From the NCBI GenBank assembly GCA_020638635.1, contig JACKIE010000001.1:186001-250000 (forward strand): a stretch of 64,000 bases of DNA, read 5' to 3'. Each line of letters begins with the position of its first letter. Position 1 is the stretch's first letter. Positions 43,388 to 52,294 of the stretch are shown piece by piece. Both the position numbers and the translations under genes were made by a program. Under the pieces are notes generated by a model, which had not been told where the DNA came from, ran no database searches, and was given only the letters and a program-made list of their open reading frames with translations. The DNA comes from Planctomycetota bacterium. GTDB taxonomy: Bacteria; Planctomycetota; UBA8742; UBA2392.

Positions 43388-45238
43388 CTAATCCTTCGGG
43401 CCCCCGGTGTACACAGGCTTGCTGAGCTGCACCGTGCCGCGTTTCAGGAACAGGAGGGCGAACGACGTATCGACGGCCCCGCCCCAGCTTCCATCATCCG
43501 CCTGCAAGGTGATCAGCGCTGATGCGCCCTGGAAGTACCAGTCGTGTATGCCCAGATAGCGCACGTCGGCCAGCATGCATATGCGTTCCAGGCCGTAGAG
43601 GTAGTAGTAGTACCAATAGCGCCCGTTGTTGGGGTTGCGTGTGATGCTGAACCACAGCTCCATCCAGGCCATGCCGCTGTCGAGGGCGAGCTGGGTGTCC
43701 CGCTCCCAGTTCTTGTACATCGAGTTGTTTGTGAACTCGGCCCGGCGGGTTTCTTCGTCCATGTTGGCGGCGATGTCCAGGCCGGCGATCAGCGTGGTGA
43801 TGCCGGCGCAGGTCATCGATCCGTAAGCGCTGGTAGCGCCGGTTTCGCGCGTCCAGGTCGCCGCGTAGGTGTAGGCCCAGCCACGAGCCTTGATGTCCTT
43901 GGTCGAGAGCGTGACCTTGTCGTCGCCCTTCTTGCCACGCTTCTTCTTGCCCGGCTTGTAGTCAACCACGCGCTTGATTTCAGGGCCGTCCGGCGCCTGC
44001 AAGGTGCGCACGAACTGCACCAGCTCGCGCACGTAGCCGGTGGGTATTTTCGCCCCGCAGCGCATGGCTGTGCCCAGCCCCAGCAGCGCGTACTGGGTCA
44101 CCGAGAAGTCGTAGCGCGCGGCCTGGTCGGGGTCGCGCGTGTAGTTCCACATCACGTTGGGCTCGTTGCGGTTGGCGATCAGCCAGTCGGTCAGGCGCTG
44201 CACTTCGGCCAGGTCTTCCTTGCCCAGTTCGCGCTTGCCCGGCGCGGCTTTTTCGCCCTCCAGGAAGGCCTCGCGTTCGGTCTTGCTGATGTAGCGCGCC
44301 TCGTAGGCCATGATCGAGACCGCCACGTCGTAGGTAGTCACGAACTCGGTGTCTTGCAGCAGCGTGAAGGCTTCGGTGACGCGCGGGTCGTCGGGGTTCT
44401 CGCCGCACATCAGCAGCGCCAGCAGCGCCAGGGCCGTTCCGCCGCGCTGGTGCCGGCCGTAAGGCCAGTAGCCCTCCTTGCCGCGCTGGGCCCACAGTCG
44501 CTCGACGCCGCGGGAGATGGCGATGTCCACCTTCTTCTTGATCCACTCGGTCTCGGTGGAGTCGATCGGCGGCTTCAGCTTCCACTCGAGGTCCCACAGG
44601 TAGTTCCTGGTGACCGGTTGTTCCTCGGCCTTAGGTGCGGGTTCGAGCTTGCTGCCGCGCAGGGCCAGCTTCATGCCCAGCAGGCAGCCCGCTTCGCCGT
44701 CGAAGAAGGCGTCGGTGGTCAGCTCGAATTTCGTCCAGCGCGGCGGGTTGTCGCCCGCGCGCTCGGCCTTCAGCTTGTGGGTGCCGACGATGTGCGCGCA
44801 CTCGTGGCCGCTGTAGGCGGCCAGTTCTTTGAACAGGTAACTTGAGCTGACCTCCAGCTGCTGGGTGCCGGACACGCGGTCAAAACTCCACTCGCGCGTC
44901 CACGCATCTTCCGCGCGCGCGCTGGCGCCGGGCAGCGCCGCACCCAGCTGGAACAGCATCTCCTCGAACACCCAGGGGCGGGACAACCCCGCCAACCCGC
45001 CATCGGGGCCGATCTCGTAGCCCATCAGGTGCACGTACTGCAGGTTTGGCTTGGGGTCGGTTTCTTCGCCCACTCCGGCCTGCGTCTCCACGGCGTAATG
45101 CAGGTAGGTGGTGGAGTCCACGTTCCAGGCCAGTTCGGCCTTGTCGCGCGCCAGCGCCGTGACATGCCGGGGCCCGGCCACCATCAGCGGCAGTACGGCG
45201 AGCAGCGCGGCGGCCACGCGCAGTGCAGTTGTCCGCAT
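43388..45238 (-). CDS. Secreted prenyltransferase/squalene-cyclase-like repeat protein (paralogue B)
   Basis: 616 residues from ATG 45238; a GTG at 45247 is the alternative. Same plan as paralogue A: signal, N-terminal domain with STTYLHYAVET and HLMGYEIG, then the alpha/alpha-barrel repeats (GGTALALLALLMCG, YDFSVTQYALLGLGTAMRC, SAYGSMTCAGITTLIAGLDI, LQADDGSWG). Positions of Trp, Gly and the closing FALLFLKRGTV agree along the whole length, so the pair arose by tandem duplication. It follows the coiled-coil gene on the same strand within the two-component cluster. Confidence 0.75.
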   Translation of the reverse strand: MRTTALRVAAALLAVLPLMVAGPRHVTALARDKAELAWNVDSTTYLHYAVETQAGVGEETDPKPNLQYVHLMGYEIGPDGGLAGLSRPWVFEEMLFQLGAALPGASARAEDAWTREWSFDRVSGTQQLEVSSSYLFKELAAYSGHECAHIVGTHKLKAERAGDNPPRWTKFELTTDAFFDGEAGCLLGMKLALRGSKLEPAPKAEEQPVTRNYLWDLEWKLKPPIDSTETEWIKKKVDIAISRGVERLWAQRGKEGYWPYGRHQRGGTALALLALLMCGENPDDPRVTEAFTLLQDTEFVTTYDVAVSIMAYEARYISKTEREAFLEGEKAAPGKRELGKEDLAEVQRLTDWLIANRNEPNVMWNYTRDPDQAARYDFSVTQYALLGLGTAMRCGAKIPTGYVRELVQFVRTLQAPDGPEIKRVVDYKPGKKKRGKKGDDKVTLSTKDIKARGWAYTYAATWTRETGATSAYGSMTCAGITTLIAGLDIAANMDEETRRAEFTNNSMYKNWERDTQLALDSGMAWMELWFSITRNPNNGRYWYYYYLYGLERICMLADVRYLGIHDWYFQGASALITLQADDGSWGGAVDTSFALLFLKRGTVQLSKPVYTGGPKD

Positions 45239-45257
45239 GATCCCCACGTTCCGCCCG

Positions 45258-46025
45258 TTACCTGAGGGTCTTGTGCGCGTCCTTGACGGCTTCGTGCAAC
45301 TCGCCTAGCTGGATCTTCCGCTCATCCAGTTCAGACTTCAGCGCCTTAGCGCTCTTGATAAGCGCCGGGCCGTCCTTGGCGTCTTTCAGTTTACTTTCTG
45401 CGTTGATCAACTCATCGGCCTGCTTGAGTTCCGTGGCGATTCGCTTTTCCTCGTCGCTGACCCAACTGTCGAAGTCATTCAGCTGGGCCTTGAGCTGCTT
45501 GATCGCCACCTGCCTGGTCTCGGGCTCCGTGATGCCCTCCAGCTTGTTCGTTTCGGGCACGACCGGCAGCACACCGATCGCGTCACGCCAGTCCGCCAGC
45601 GCACCGCGCGCTTCCTTCACCCGCGCGTCCAATCCGCCCGTGGCCGTCAGTTGCGCCACCGCGTGCTTCGCGGCGGCGGCCCGCAACTCGCCGTGCTTGT
45701 TGGCCAGGCTGCGCTCGGCCTCGCGCAGCTTTTTGGCGGCGTCGCCCGCCTGCTTTGCCAGGCTGGTGCCGGTGGTCTTCAGTTTCTTCTCTAGGGCCTG
45801 GTCGCCGGCCTGCTGGGCCTTCTTGATTTCAGTGTTGTTGTCGGCCACCTTTTTGTCGGCATCGCGCGCTTCGCGGGCGGCCTCGTTCAGACTGTCCTCG
45901 AGTTTCTTGATGTCCTGCTTGAGCGCCTTGTAGTCCGGCTCGGCGCGCACGACGCCGCCCGCTGCCAGCGTCAGCAGGCAGGCAAGCAGCAGGAGGGCCA
46001 GGCTATGCAGGTTTCGAGAGGCCAT
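45258..46025 (-). CDS. Exported coiled-coil protein
   Basis: 255 residues: signal peptide (about 8-28), then almost continuous heptad-type helix rich in Lys, Glu, Ala and Leu (for example LKQDIKKLEDSLNEAAREARD). There is a short break near 150-170. It is likely a periplasmic coiled-coil dimer. The start lies 23 bases inside the end of the response-regulator gene, which implies co-transcription and coupling. Confidence 0.7.
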   Translation of the reverse strand: MASRNLHSLALLLLACLLTLAAGGVVRAEPDYKALKQDIKKLEDSLNEAAREARDADKKVADNNTEIKKAQQAGDQALEKKLKTTGTSLAKQAGDAAKKLREAERSLANKHGELRAAAAKHAVAQLTATGGLDARVKEARGALADWRDAIGVLPVVPETNKLEGITEPETRQVAIKQLKAQLNDFDSWVSDEEKRIATELKQADELINAESKLKDAKDGPALIKSAKALKSELDERKIQLGELHEAVKDAHKTLR

Positions 46026-47349
46026 ACTTCTTCATCTTGTATTGCAACGCGGTCCGGCCCACACCCAGTATGCGCGCGGAACGCGACACATTCCAACCCG
46101 TTTCGGTCAATGCGTTCAGCAGCGAGTTTCGCTCGATGCGCTCAAGGTCGCCCACCAGGCCCTGCGGCGCGTCTTCACCGGGCGGCAGCCGCGTGGCTTC
46201 AAGCATTTCGGGCGGCAGGTCCTCGACGCGCATGGCATCACCCGTGGACAGCGCAATGCAGCGGCGGATCACGTTTTCCAGCTCGCGCACGTTGCCCGGC
46301 CAGTGGTAGGCCTGCAGGCGCGCCATCACCGGCTCCGGCACCTGCAGACTCGTGCCCTCTTTGGCCAGGAAGTGCGCCACCAGCCGCGGGATGTCGCCCG
46401 CGCGCTCGCGCAGGGGCGGCATGGTGACCGTCACCACGTTGACGCGATAGAACAGGTCTTCGCGGAAGTCGCCGTCTTTCACCATTTCGCGCAAGTTGCG
46501 GTTTGTCGCGCACACCAGCCGCACGTCTGTGCGCAACTGCTGTGAGCCGCCGACGCGCTCGAAGGTTTTGTCCTGCAGCACGCGCAGCAGCTTCACTTGC
46601 GTGGTCTGTGGTATCTCGCCCAGCTCGTCCAGGAACAGGCTCCCGCCGTCGGCCGTCTCGAAGCGCCCTTTGCGTTGCGAGTCGGCGCCCGTGAAGGCGC
46701 CCTTCTCGTGGCCGAACAGTTCGCTTTCCAGCACGCCCGGGGCCAGCGCGCCCGCGTGCACGGCCACGAATGCCTTGTCTTTGCGGGGCGACAGCTCGTG
46801 CACGGCGCGCGCCACCAGTTCCTTGCCGGTGCCGCTTTCGCCCAGGATCAGCACCGGCACGGTGCTGCGCGCGGCGCGCTTCACGATGTCGGCCACCTCA
46901 ATCAGCTGCGGCGAGCTGCCGATCAGCCCGGGCAGGGCTTCCTCACCGCTGGGTTTTGGCGGCGGCGCGCCCGCGGCGCGTCCTTCCTCGATGGCGCGCT
47001 CGACCTTGAACTCGAACTCGGCAAGCTCGAAGGGCTTTTCCATGAAGTCGGAAGCGCCCAGCGACATGGCCTCCACGGCGTCTTTCACGCTGCCGTGTGC
47101 TGTAATCATGATGAACGGCGGAGGCTCTCCTTTCTCTGACAACGCGCGCAGCAGGCCCAGGCCGTCCAGCCTGGGCATCTTGAGGTCGCTGACGATCGCG
47201 TCGAAGCGGGTGGCCTTGGCCGCTTCCAGGGCCTTGGCGCCGTTCTCGGCCTGCGTGACTTCCATGCCCTTTGCGGCAAGGGCCATCGCCAGCATGTCGC
47301 GCATGCTGGCCTTGTCGTCAACGATCAGGATTCGAGGTTTGCCTGCCAA
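46003..47349 (-). CDS. NtrC-family sigma-54-dependent response regulator
   Basis: 448 residues. Receiver domain 1-120 with phosphoacceptor D55 (SDLKMP) and K106. Central AAA+ domain: Walker A GESGTGKE at 170-177, the sigma-54 contact loop GAFTGA at 217-222, and the arginine-finger region with LRERAGDIPRLVAHF. A C-terminal Fis-type helix-turn-helix ends in GRTALQYKMKKYGL. It activates sigma-54 promoters after phosphorylation, presumably by the adjacent kinase. Confidence 0.95.
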   Translation of the reverse strand: MAGKPRILIVDDKASMRDMLAMALAAKGMEVTQAENGAKALEAAKATRFDAIVSDLKMPRLDGLGLLRALSEKGEPPPFIMITAHGSVKDAVEAMSLGASDFMEKPFELAEFEFKVERAIEEGRAAGAPPPKPSGEEALPGLIGSSPQLIEVADIVKRAARSTVPVLILGESGTGKELVARAVHELSPRKDKAFVAVHAGALAPGVLESELFGHEKGAFTGADSQRKGRFETADGGSLFLDELGEIPQTTQVKLLRVLQDKTFERVGGSQQLRTDVRLVCATNRNLREMVKDGDFREDLFYRVNVVTVTMPPLRERAGDIPRLVAHFLAKEGTSLQVPEPVMARLQAYHWPGNVRELENVIRRCIALSTGDAMRVEDLPPEMLEATRLPPGEDAPQGLVGDLERIERNSLLNALTETGWNVSRSARILGVGRTALQYKMKKYGLSKPA

Positions 47350-47363
47350 GTCAGTTTCCTATC

Positions 47364-47450
47364 TGAGCGGTGCGGGTGGGACATGTGGGACGCGTGGGAT
47401 CTCGATGTCGTCCCACTTGTCCCACAAGTCCTACCTGTCCCACCATTCCA
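47364..47450. repeat. Inverted GTGGGAC repeat between kinase and regulator genes
   Basis: GTGGGAC or GTGGGA occurs three times on the left side (about 47368-47398) and its complement TCCCAC/GTCCCAC three times on the right (about 47412-47445), around a short centre. On transcription this forms a long stem that could separate or attenuate expression of the regulator relative to the kinase. Confidence 0.6.
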
Positions 47451-47451
47451 T

Positions 47452-48762
47452 CTAATCCGCCTCCCGCACGAACGTCGCGCGGAACATGGTACCCGAAGTA
47501 CCGCTGCGAATCATTTCCAAGTCGCCGCCCAAATCCCGCAACAGCCGGCGCGCGATCGGCAGCCCCAGCCCCGTGCCGTCCGCCTTGCCCGTCACGAACG
47601 GCTCGAACAACCGGCCCCGTACTTCCTCGCTGATGCCGGGCCCGTTGTCCTCGATTTCTACAGCAACCAGCCTGCCAGTCTCCGCGGCCCGGATGGTCAG
47701 GCGGCCGCCTTCCTCGCGCATTGCCTCGGCCGCGTTGACCGCCACGTTGGACAGCGCCTCGCGCAAGGCGGTCGAGTCCACCTCCAGCTCGAGCTGCGGC
47801 AGTTGCGGCGTGGGCACCTCCACCTGCTCGCCGCCCGCGGCGCGCGCGGCCTCGATCACCGGGCGCAGTGCGGCCTCCAGCGAAAGCCGCTCGATCGAGC
47901 CATGGGCGCCGCGGCTGAACTGCAGGAAGTCGCGCACGATGCGGTCCAGCGCGCCGATTTCGGAAACAAGCTTGTCGGCGATCTGCTTCTGCATGGGATC
48001 GCCCAGGCCGCGCGCCAGCAGCTCGACGTAGCCGCGCAGGGCCGCCAGCGGGTTCTTGATCTGGTGGGCCATGCCGGCGCTGAACTGGGCCTGCTCGGCC
48101 AGCCGGGTCTGGCGCGCCAGGTCTCCCTGCAGGCGGCGCCAGGCCCGCGCCAGCAGCAGCGCCGAGGCCAGCGTCACCACGAATACCGCGACGACGGTCA
48201 GCCCCATGGTGTAGGCCACGGCGCTGAGCTTGTCGGTGTAGTCCGCCTCCAGCTCCACGGCCACGGCGTAGTCGCTGGCGCTGCCGTCCTCCTGGCGTAC
48301 GGGCGCGAAGCCGTTGCGGTACATGCGCCCCTGTGCGTCCTGGTAGGTGATGGTCGCCACTGGCCCTTCTGTGAAGCTGCGCTCCAGCTCGTTGGCGTCC
48401 GTGGCGAAGCTGTAGTCGCGGCTGCCGAACTCGCGCCCCTCGGTGTCGATCACCAGGGTGCCGTCGCGTTTCAGCACGGCCGCGCGGCGCACGCCGCTGT
48501 ACTGTTGCAGGGCTTGCAGGCGCTTGCGGTAGAGCACGGCCAGGTCGTCTTCGGCGTTCTCGACCAGGTCGAGGGCGTTGGGGCTGATACCCACGGCGGC
48601 GCTGGCAGCGTAGGTCTTGAGCCTGCGCTCGAGCTGTTCTTCGTAGCCGGTCTTGATGAAGCCGTAGGCAACCAGCGCGCCCGTCAGCAGCGCGCCCGCC
48701 ATGATGATCGTGAACGCCCAGCCGAGCAGAGTACCGGATCGCATGCCGGGCTTGGCGCTCAT
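47452..48762 (-). CDS. Two-component sensor histidine kinase
   Basis: 436 residues. TM1 about 11-35, a periplasmic sensor of about 145 residues, TM2 about 184-206, then the HisKA box MAHQIKNPLAALRGY with H233 and an HATPase_c domain with NVAVNAAEAM (N box), IEDNGPGIS (G1) and TGLGLPIARRLL (G2). It should phosphorylate the NtrC-type regulator encoded 102 bases downstream. Its ATG overlaps the stop of the outer-membrane protein gene by one base. Confidence 0.95.
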   Translation of the reverse strand: MSAKPGMRSGTLLGWAFTIIMAGALLTGALVAYGFIKTGYEEQLERRLKTYAASAAVGISPNALDLVENAEDDLAVLYRKRLQALQQYSGVRRAAVLKRDGTLVIDTEGREFGSRDYSFATDANELERSFTEGPVATITYQDAQGRMYRNGFAPVRQEDGSASDYAVAVELEADYTDKLSAVAYTMGLTVVAVFVVTLASALLLARAWRRLQGDLARQTRLAEQAQFSAGMAHQIKNPLAALRGYVELLARGLGDPMQKQIADKLVSEIGALDRIVRDFLQFSRGAHGSIERLSLEAALRPVIEAARAAGGEQVEVPTPQLPQLELEVDSTALREALSNVAVNAAEAMREEGGRLTIRAAETGRLVAVEIEDNGPGISEEVRGRLFEPFVTGKADGTGLGLPIARRLLRDLGGDLEMIRSGTSGTMFRATFVREAD

Positions 48763-49964
48763 TACCAGGCGATCTCCAGGAAGATCGAAATGTCATTGTC
48801 GGCGTAGCCGGCGTTGTCGATGTCGCTGGCGCGGCGCGAGTACACGTAGCGCGCGCCTACATGGAAGAACTCCCAGAAGTTCCATGACACTTCCACCCAG
48901 CCCTGCAGCAGTCGTTCGTGCACCGTCTTCTCGCCGTTCACGCCTACATCGTCCACATCCACGCGGTCGTCGTACTCCCGCGTCCACAGGTGTCCGCCCA
49001 CGGTCAGTCGCACTTCGCCCACGAGGTTCAGGTCTACCGCGCCCTTCAGGCCGTACTGCCAGTAACGGTCGTGTCCGGCGGCGGAGTCGTCCTGTCGGGT
49101 GCTGTAGGCACGGCCTTGGGCCTCGATGAACGGAAGGTTCAACTTGAAGTCACACCCGTAATGGAACTTCAGCAGCTGCAGCTTGTCGTCGCTGCTGAGC
49201 GGCGTGCCGTCATCCTGGATGTCCACCTGATCGCGGAACCACTCGTAGTCGAAGGCCACGTACGGGTGCAGCTCAAGGAAGTCGAACACCGAGAAGTATA
49301 CGCTGAAGTCGGCGCCTATCGTCCAGCTGTCCACGCTGGGTACGTCCTTCTCTTCGCTGAAATCGGTGGTCTGGCCGGTGAAGCCCAGTTCGAAAACGAT
49401 GAAGCTGACCTGGTAGCCCACGTAGGCCCGTGCGATCACGCCGCTGGCGCGAAGGTCGTCCTGGCGGGTGATCGGTCCGGTGATCTGATAGGTCTGCAGC
49501 TGCTGGTACAGCACGTCGGCGCTAGCGCCGAAGCCGAATCCGCCGTTGTAAGGCATCTTGAAGAAACCGCCCAGCTTCAGGTCCCACAAGGCGGCGTCGG
49601 GCTCACCAAAGTACAGGCGCCCGGCAAGCTGGGCGCGCGCGCCCAATGCAACCAGACCGAAGTTGGCGCCCACGTAGGCGTAGCTCGCGCCGTCGATGTA
49701 CAGACCGGTGTCGTCGTCCTTGTCTTCCAGGAAGATGTTGCTGTCCCAGCCAAATGAGCCGCGCGCGCGGAAGCCAAGGCCGGTTCGATCCCGACCAAGG
49801 CTGAGGGGCAGGTAAGCGCCATCTTCCACGCCGCCGACCTCGAAGTCGGCCCAGGGGTCGATCTCTTCTTCATCGCCGCCGGGTGTAGTGCTGGAGGGCG
49901 AGCCCTCCTGCGCGTACACGGGGACGGCCAACAAAAGGGCGAGAACAACGAGCCACTTGCCCAT
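48762..49964 (-). CDS. Outer-membrane beta-barrel protein
   Basis: 400 residues: signal peptide (about 1-18, ending VYAQEG), an acidic linker, then alternating amphipathic strands rich in Tyr, Phe and Gly with aromatic girdles, and a C-terminal aromatic residue (ISIFLEIAW) as expected for BAM-dependent barrels. The number of strands cannot be counted reliably. It is the first gene of a minus-strand cluster with kinase, regulator and exported proteins. GGAG precedes the ATG. Confidence 0.8.
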   Translation of the reverse strand: MGKWLVVLALLLAVPVYAQEGSPSSTTPGGDEEEIDPWADFEVGGVEDGAYLPLSLGRDRTGLGFRARGSFGWDSNIFLEDKDDDTGLYIDGASYAYVGANFGLVALGARAQLAGRLYFGEPDAALWDLKLGGFFKMPYNGGFGFGASADVLYQQLQTYQITGPITRQDDLRASGVIARAYVGYQVSFIVFELGFTGQTTDFSEEKDVPSVDSWTIGADFSVYFSVFDFLELHPYVAFDYEWFRDQVDIQDDGTPLSSDDKLQLLKFHYGCDFKLNLPFIEAQGRAYSTRQDDSAAGHDRYWQYGLKGAVDLNLVGEVRLTVGGHLWTREYDDRVDVDDVGVNGEKTVHERLLQGWVEVSWNFWEFFHVGARYVYSRRASDIDNAGYADNDISIFLEIAW

Positions 49965-50082
49965 GGCTACTTCTCCAGCGGGGGTACAGGGGTTGCGCGG
50001 GCTGCTTTCCGGTCAGCCGCCGCCCTCAGGTTACGGGCGCGGGCCGGGTGTGACAAGCTTCGCCCACCCCTGGAATGAGTGT

Positions 50083-50117
50083 GGCAGCCGGTCGGTGGGG
50101 CCATACCGCCGGCTGCC
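50083..50117. repeat. Inverted repeat (13-bp stem, 8-base loop)
   Basis: GGCAGCCG (50083-50090) pairs with CGGCTGCC (50110-50117), G91 with C109 next to a single bulge, and CGGT with ACCG inside. There is no T-run on either strand. It may be an operator or a mobile palindrome. Confidence 0.55.
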
Positions 50118-50249
50118 GTCCTCAGTTACCCGGGAGCACACCTCCCGGACGTGAGTGCATAAAGCAGCCGGCGTGCCAATTCATCGCCGCCTGCAGCCCA
50201 CTGCCCGGGAAGGCCTTCCGCAGGCGGGAAAGCGGCCGATTGCAGGTTT

Positions 50250-50265
50250 TGGCACGCCCGTGGCA
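50250..50265 (+). promoter_or_regulatory. Candidate sigma-54 promoter (-24/-12)
   Basis: TGGCACGCCCGTGGCA has the GG and GC dinucleotides ten bases apart and differs from TGGCACG-N4-TTGCA at one position. It lies about 120 bases upstream of the XPB gene, near an NtrC-type regulator gene. One match by eye in GC-rich DNA is weak evidence. Confidence 0.25.
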
Positions 50266-50384
50266 AGGTCGCGGGCCGCCGAATCTCCGGCGCTTCTGCG
50301 CGCACATCTGCCAGATTTCCGGCAGGGTCCATCTCTGCTACACTGCCGGGTTCTCCGGGGACTTGCCCCGGGCCGGAGCAGACG

Positions 50385-52100
50385 TTGAACGCACGCGGAC
50401 CCGCAATCGTACAGGCAGACCTCACAGTGCTGCTCGAGGTCGATCACCCGGACTACGAGCCGGCCCGTGACGCCCTGGCCGCGTTCAGCGAACTGGTGAA
50501 AAGCCCCGAACACATCCACACCTACCGCATCACGCCCCTCAGCCTCTGGAACGCCGCTGCCTCAGGCATTACCGCGGCCCAGGTGCTTGACGCCCTGACA
50601 CGCTACTCGCGCTACGAGGTGCCCGAGCTCGTGCGCACCGAGGTGGTCGAGTACATCAGCCGCTACGGCCGCCTGGTGCTGGACGTCCACGACGGCCGCT
50701 ATGTGCTGCGCAGCGACGACACTGTGCTGCTGAAGATGCTGGCGCACCAGAAGGGCGTCGAGCCGTATTTCGAAGGCTTTCTCGACGATAACACGGCGCT
50801 GATCAGCCAGTCGGCCCGCGGCTACCTGAAGCAGGCCCTGGTGAAGGTGGGCTTCCCGGTGGAAGACCTGGCGGGCTACACGCCGGGTGCGCCGCTGGAT
50901 CTGCAACTGCGCGAAACCACCACGGGCGGCAAGGCCTTCAACCTGCGGCGCTATCAAAAGGAAGCGGCCGAGGTGTTTTACGCGGGCGGCGGCGCGCGCG
51001 GCGGCAGCGGCGTGATCGTGCTGCCCTGCGGCGCGGGCAAGACCATCGTGGCCTTGGGTGCCATGGACCAGGTAAAGGCCCACACGCTGATTCTGACCGC
51101 CAACGTGGTAGCCGTGCGGCAGTGGATGCGCGAGATCCTGGACAAGACCAGCCTGCGCGAGGACCAGATCGCCGAGTACACGGGCGACCGCAAGTCGATC
51201 GCGCCGGTCACCGTGGCGACTTACCAGATCGTCACCTACCGCAAGCGCAAGTCGGACGAGTTCCCCCACTTCGAGATCTTCAACAAGGCGGACTGGGGCC
51301 TGATCATCTACGACGAAGTCCACCTGCTGCCGGCGCCTGTGTTCCGTGCCACGGCGGCAATCCAGTCGCGCCGGCGCCTGGGCCTGACCGCCACGCTGGT
51401 GCGCGAGGATGGCCTTGAGGAAGACGTCTTCAGCCTGGTGGGCCCCAAGCGCTACGACGTGCCCTGGCGCGAGCTGGAGAAGCAGGGCTGGATCGCCACC
51501 GCCGACTGCACCGAGGTGCGCGTTGAGCTGCCCAGCCCCCAGCGCATGCCGTACGCGCTGGCCGGCCAGCGCGAGCAGTACCGCATCGCAGCCGAAAACC
51601 CGGTGAAGATGGATGTGCTGGCGGCACTGCTTGAGCTGCACAAGGGCGATCGCGTGCTGGTGATCGCGCAGTACCTCGACCAGTTGCACGAGTTGGCGAG
51701 CCGCTTCGATCTGCCATTGATCGAGGGCAAGACTCCCAGCAAGAAGCGCGAAGAGCTGTACGCGAAGTTCCGTAGCGGCGAGCTCGGCACGCTGGTGGTC
51801 AGCAAGGTCGGCAACTTCGCCGTGGACCTGCCGGACGCTAACGTGATGGTGCAGCTCAGCGGCACCTTCGGCAGCCGGCAGGAAGAGGCGCAGCGCCTGG
51901 GGCGCATCCTGCGCCCGAAGGAAGACGGCTCGCTGGCGCACTTCTACACCATCGTCACGCGCGAAACGCGCGACCAGGAGTTCGGCGCCAACCGCCAGCT
52001 GTTCCTGGTCGAGCAGGGCTACCGCTACCGCATCGTTGACGCCGCCGAGATCCTGGGCGGCCAGTTCACGCCCGCCCAGCCCCAGGAGGCGACGCCATGA
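50385..52100 (+). CDS. xpb: XPB/Ssl2-family DNA helicase
   Basis: 571 residues from TTG 50385, with GGAG six bases upstream. N-terminal about 5-160 is a Helicase_C_3-like domain (AIVQADLTVLLEVDHP, PEHIHTYRITPLSLWNAAASG). Then helicase domain 1 with Walker A LPCGAGKTIVA (213-223), DEVH (310-313), motif III TATLVR and the adjoining RED residues (340-342) typical of XPB, and domain 2 with motif VI SRQEEAQRLGRILRP. The family unwinds DNA in nucleotide excision repair or transcription. It overlaps the next gene by four bases (ATGA). Confidence 0.93.
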   Translation: MNARGPAIVQADLTVLLEVDHPDYEPARDALAAFSELVKSPEHIHTYRITPLSLWNAAASGITAAQVLDALTRYSRYEVPELVRTEVVEYISRYGRLVLDVHDGRYVLRSDDTVLLKMLAHQKGVEPYFEGFLDDNTALISQSARGYLKQALVKVGFPVEDLAGYTPGAPLDLQLRETTTGGKAFNLRRYQKEAAEVFYAGGGARGGSGVIVLPCGAGKTIVALGAMDQVKAHTLILTANVVAVRQWMREILDKTSLREDQIAEYTGDRKSIAPVTVATYQIVTYRKRKSDEFPHFEIFNKADWGLIIYDEVHLLPAPVFRATAAIQSRRRLGLTATLVREDGLEEDVFSLVGPKRYDVPWRELEKQGWIATADCTEVRVELPSPQRMPYALAGQREQYRIAAENPVKMDVLAALLELHKGDRVLVIAQYLDQLHELASRFDLPLIEGKTPSKKREELYAKFRSGELGTLVVSKVGNFAVDLPDANVMVQLSGTFGSRQEEAQRLGRILRPKEDGSLAHFYTIVTRETRDQEFGANRQLFLVEQGYRYRIVDAAEILGGQFTPAQPQEATP

Positions 52101-52294
52101 AACTGCACCTGCACGTGGGCGTGGTGGAGACTATTGACGAGTCAACACTTGATGAAGTGCTGGCCGTCGCCCAGTGCACCGAGCGCGTGCTGGCGCGCCT
52201 CGCCCCCAACCTGGCGGTGCTCGAGCGCGACGACGCCGAGAAGGTGATCGCGGCCCTCGAAGCCAACGGCCTGCACCCGAAGGTGATGCGATGA
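52097..52294 (+). CDS. Small protein between XPB and its partner
   Basis: 65 residues, overlapping both neighbours by four bases, so it is very probably translated. The C-terminal half (NLAVLERDDAEKVIAALEANG) resembles the closing helix pattern of Helicase_C_3 domains, in which a Leu-x-x-Leu helix precedes Gly-x-x-P. It may be a detached end of that domain. Function unknown. Confidence 0.7.
   Translation: MKLHLHVGVVETIDESTLDEVLAVAQCTERVLARLAPNLAVLERDDAEKVIAALEANGLHPKVMR

Larger units (their letters stand above)
49965..50384. other. 420-base divergent intergenic region
   Basis: It carries the start region of the outer-membrane-protein gene on the left and the XPB gene on the right. Visible inside are a 13-bp-stem inverted repeat (50083-50117), smaller GC palindromes, a sigma-54-like site (50250-50265) and TACACT (50339-50344), which could be a -10. 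No gene is seen. Confidence 0.45.
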
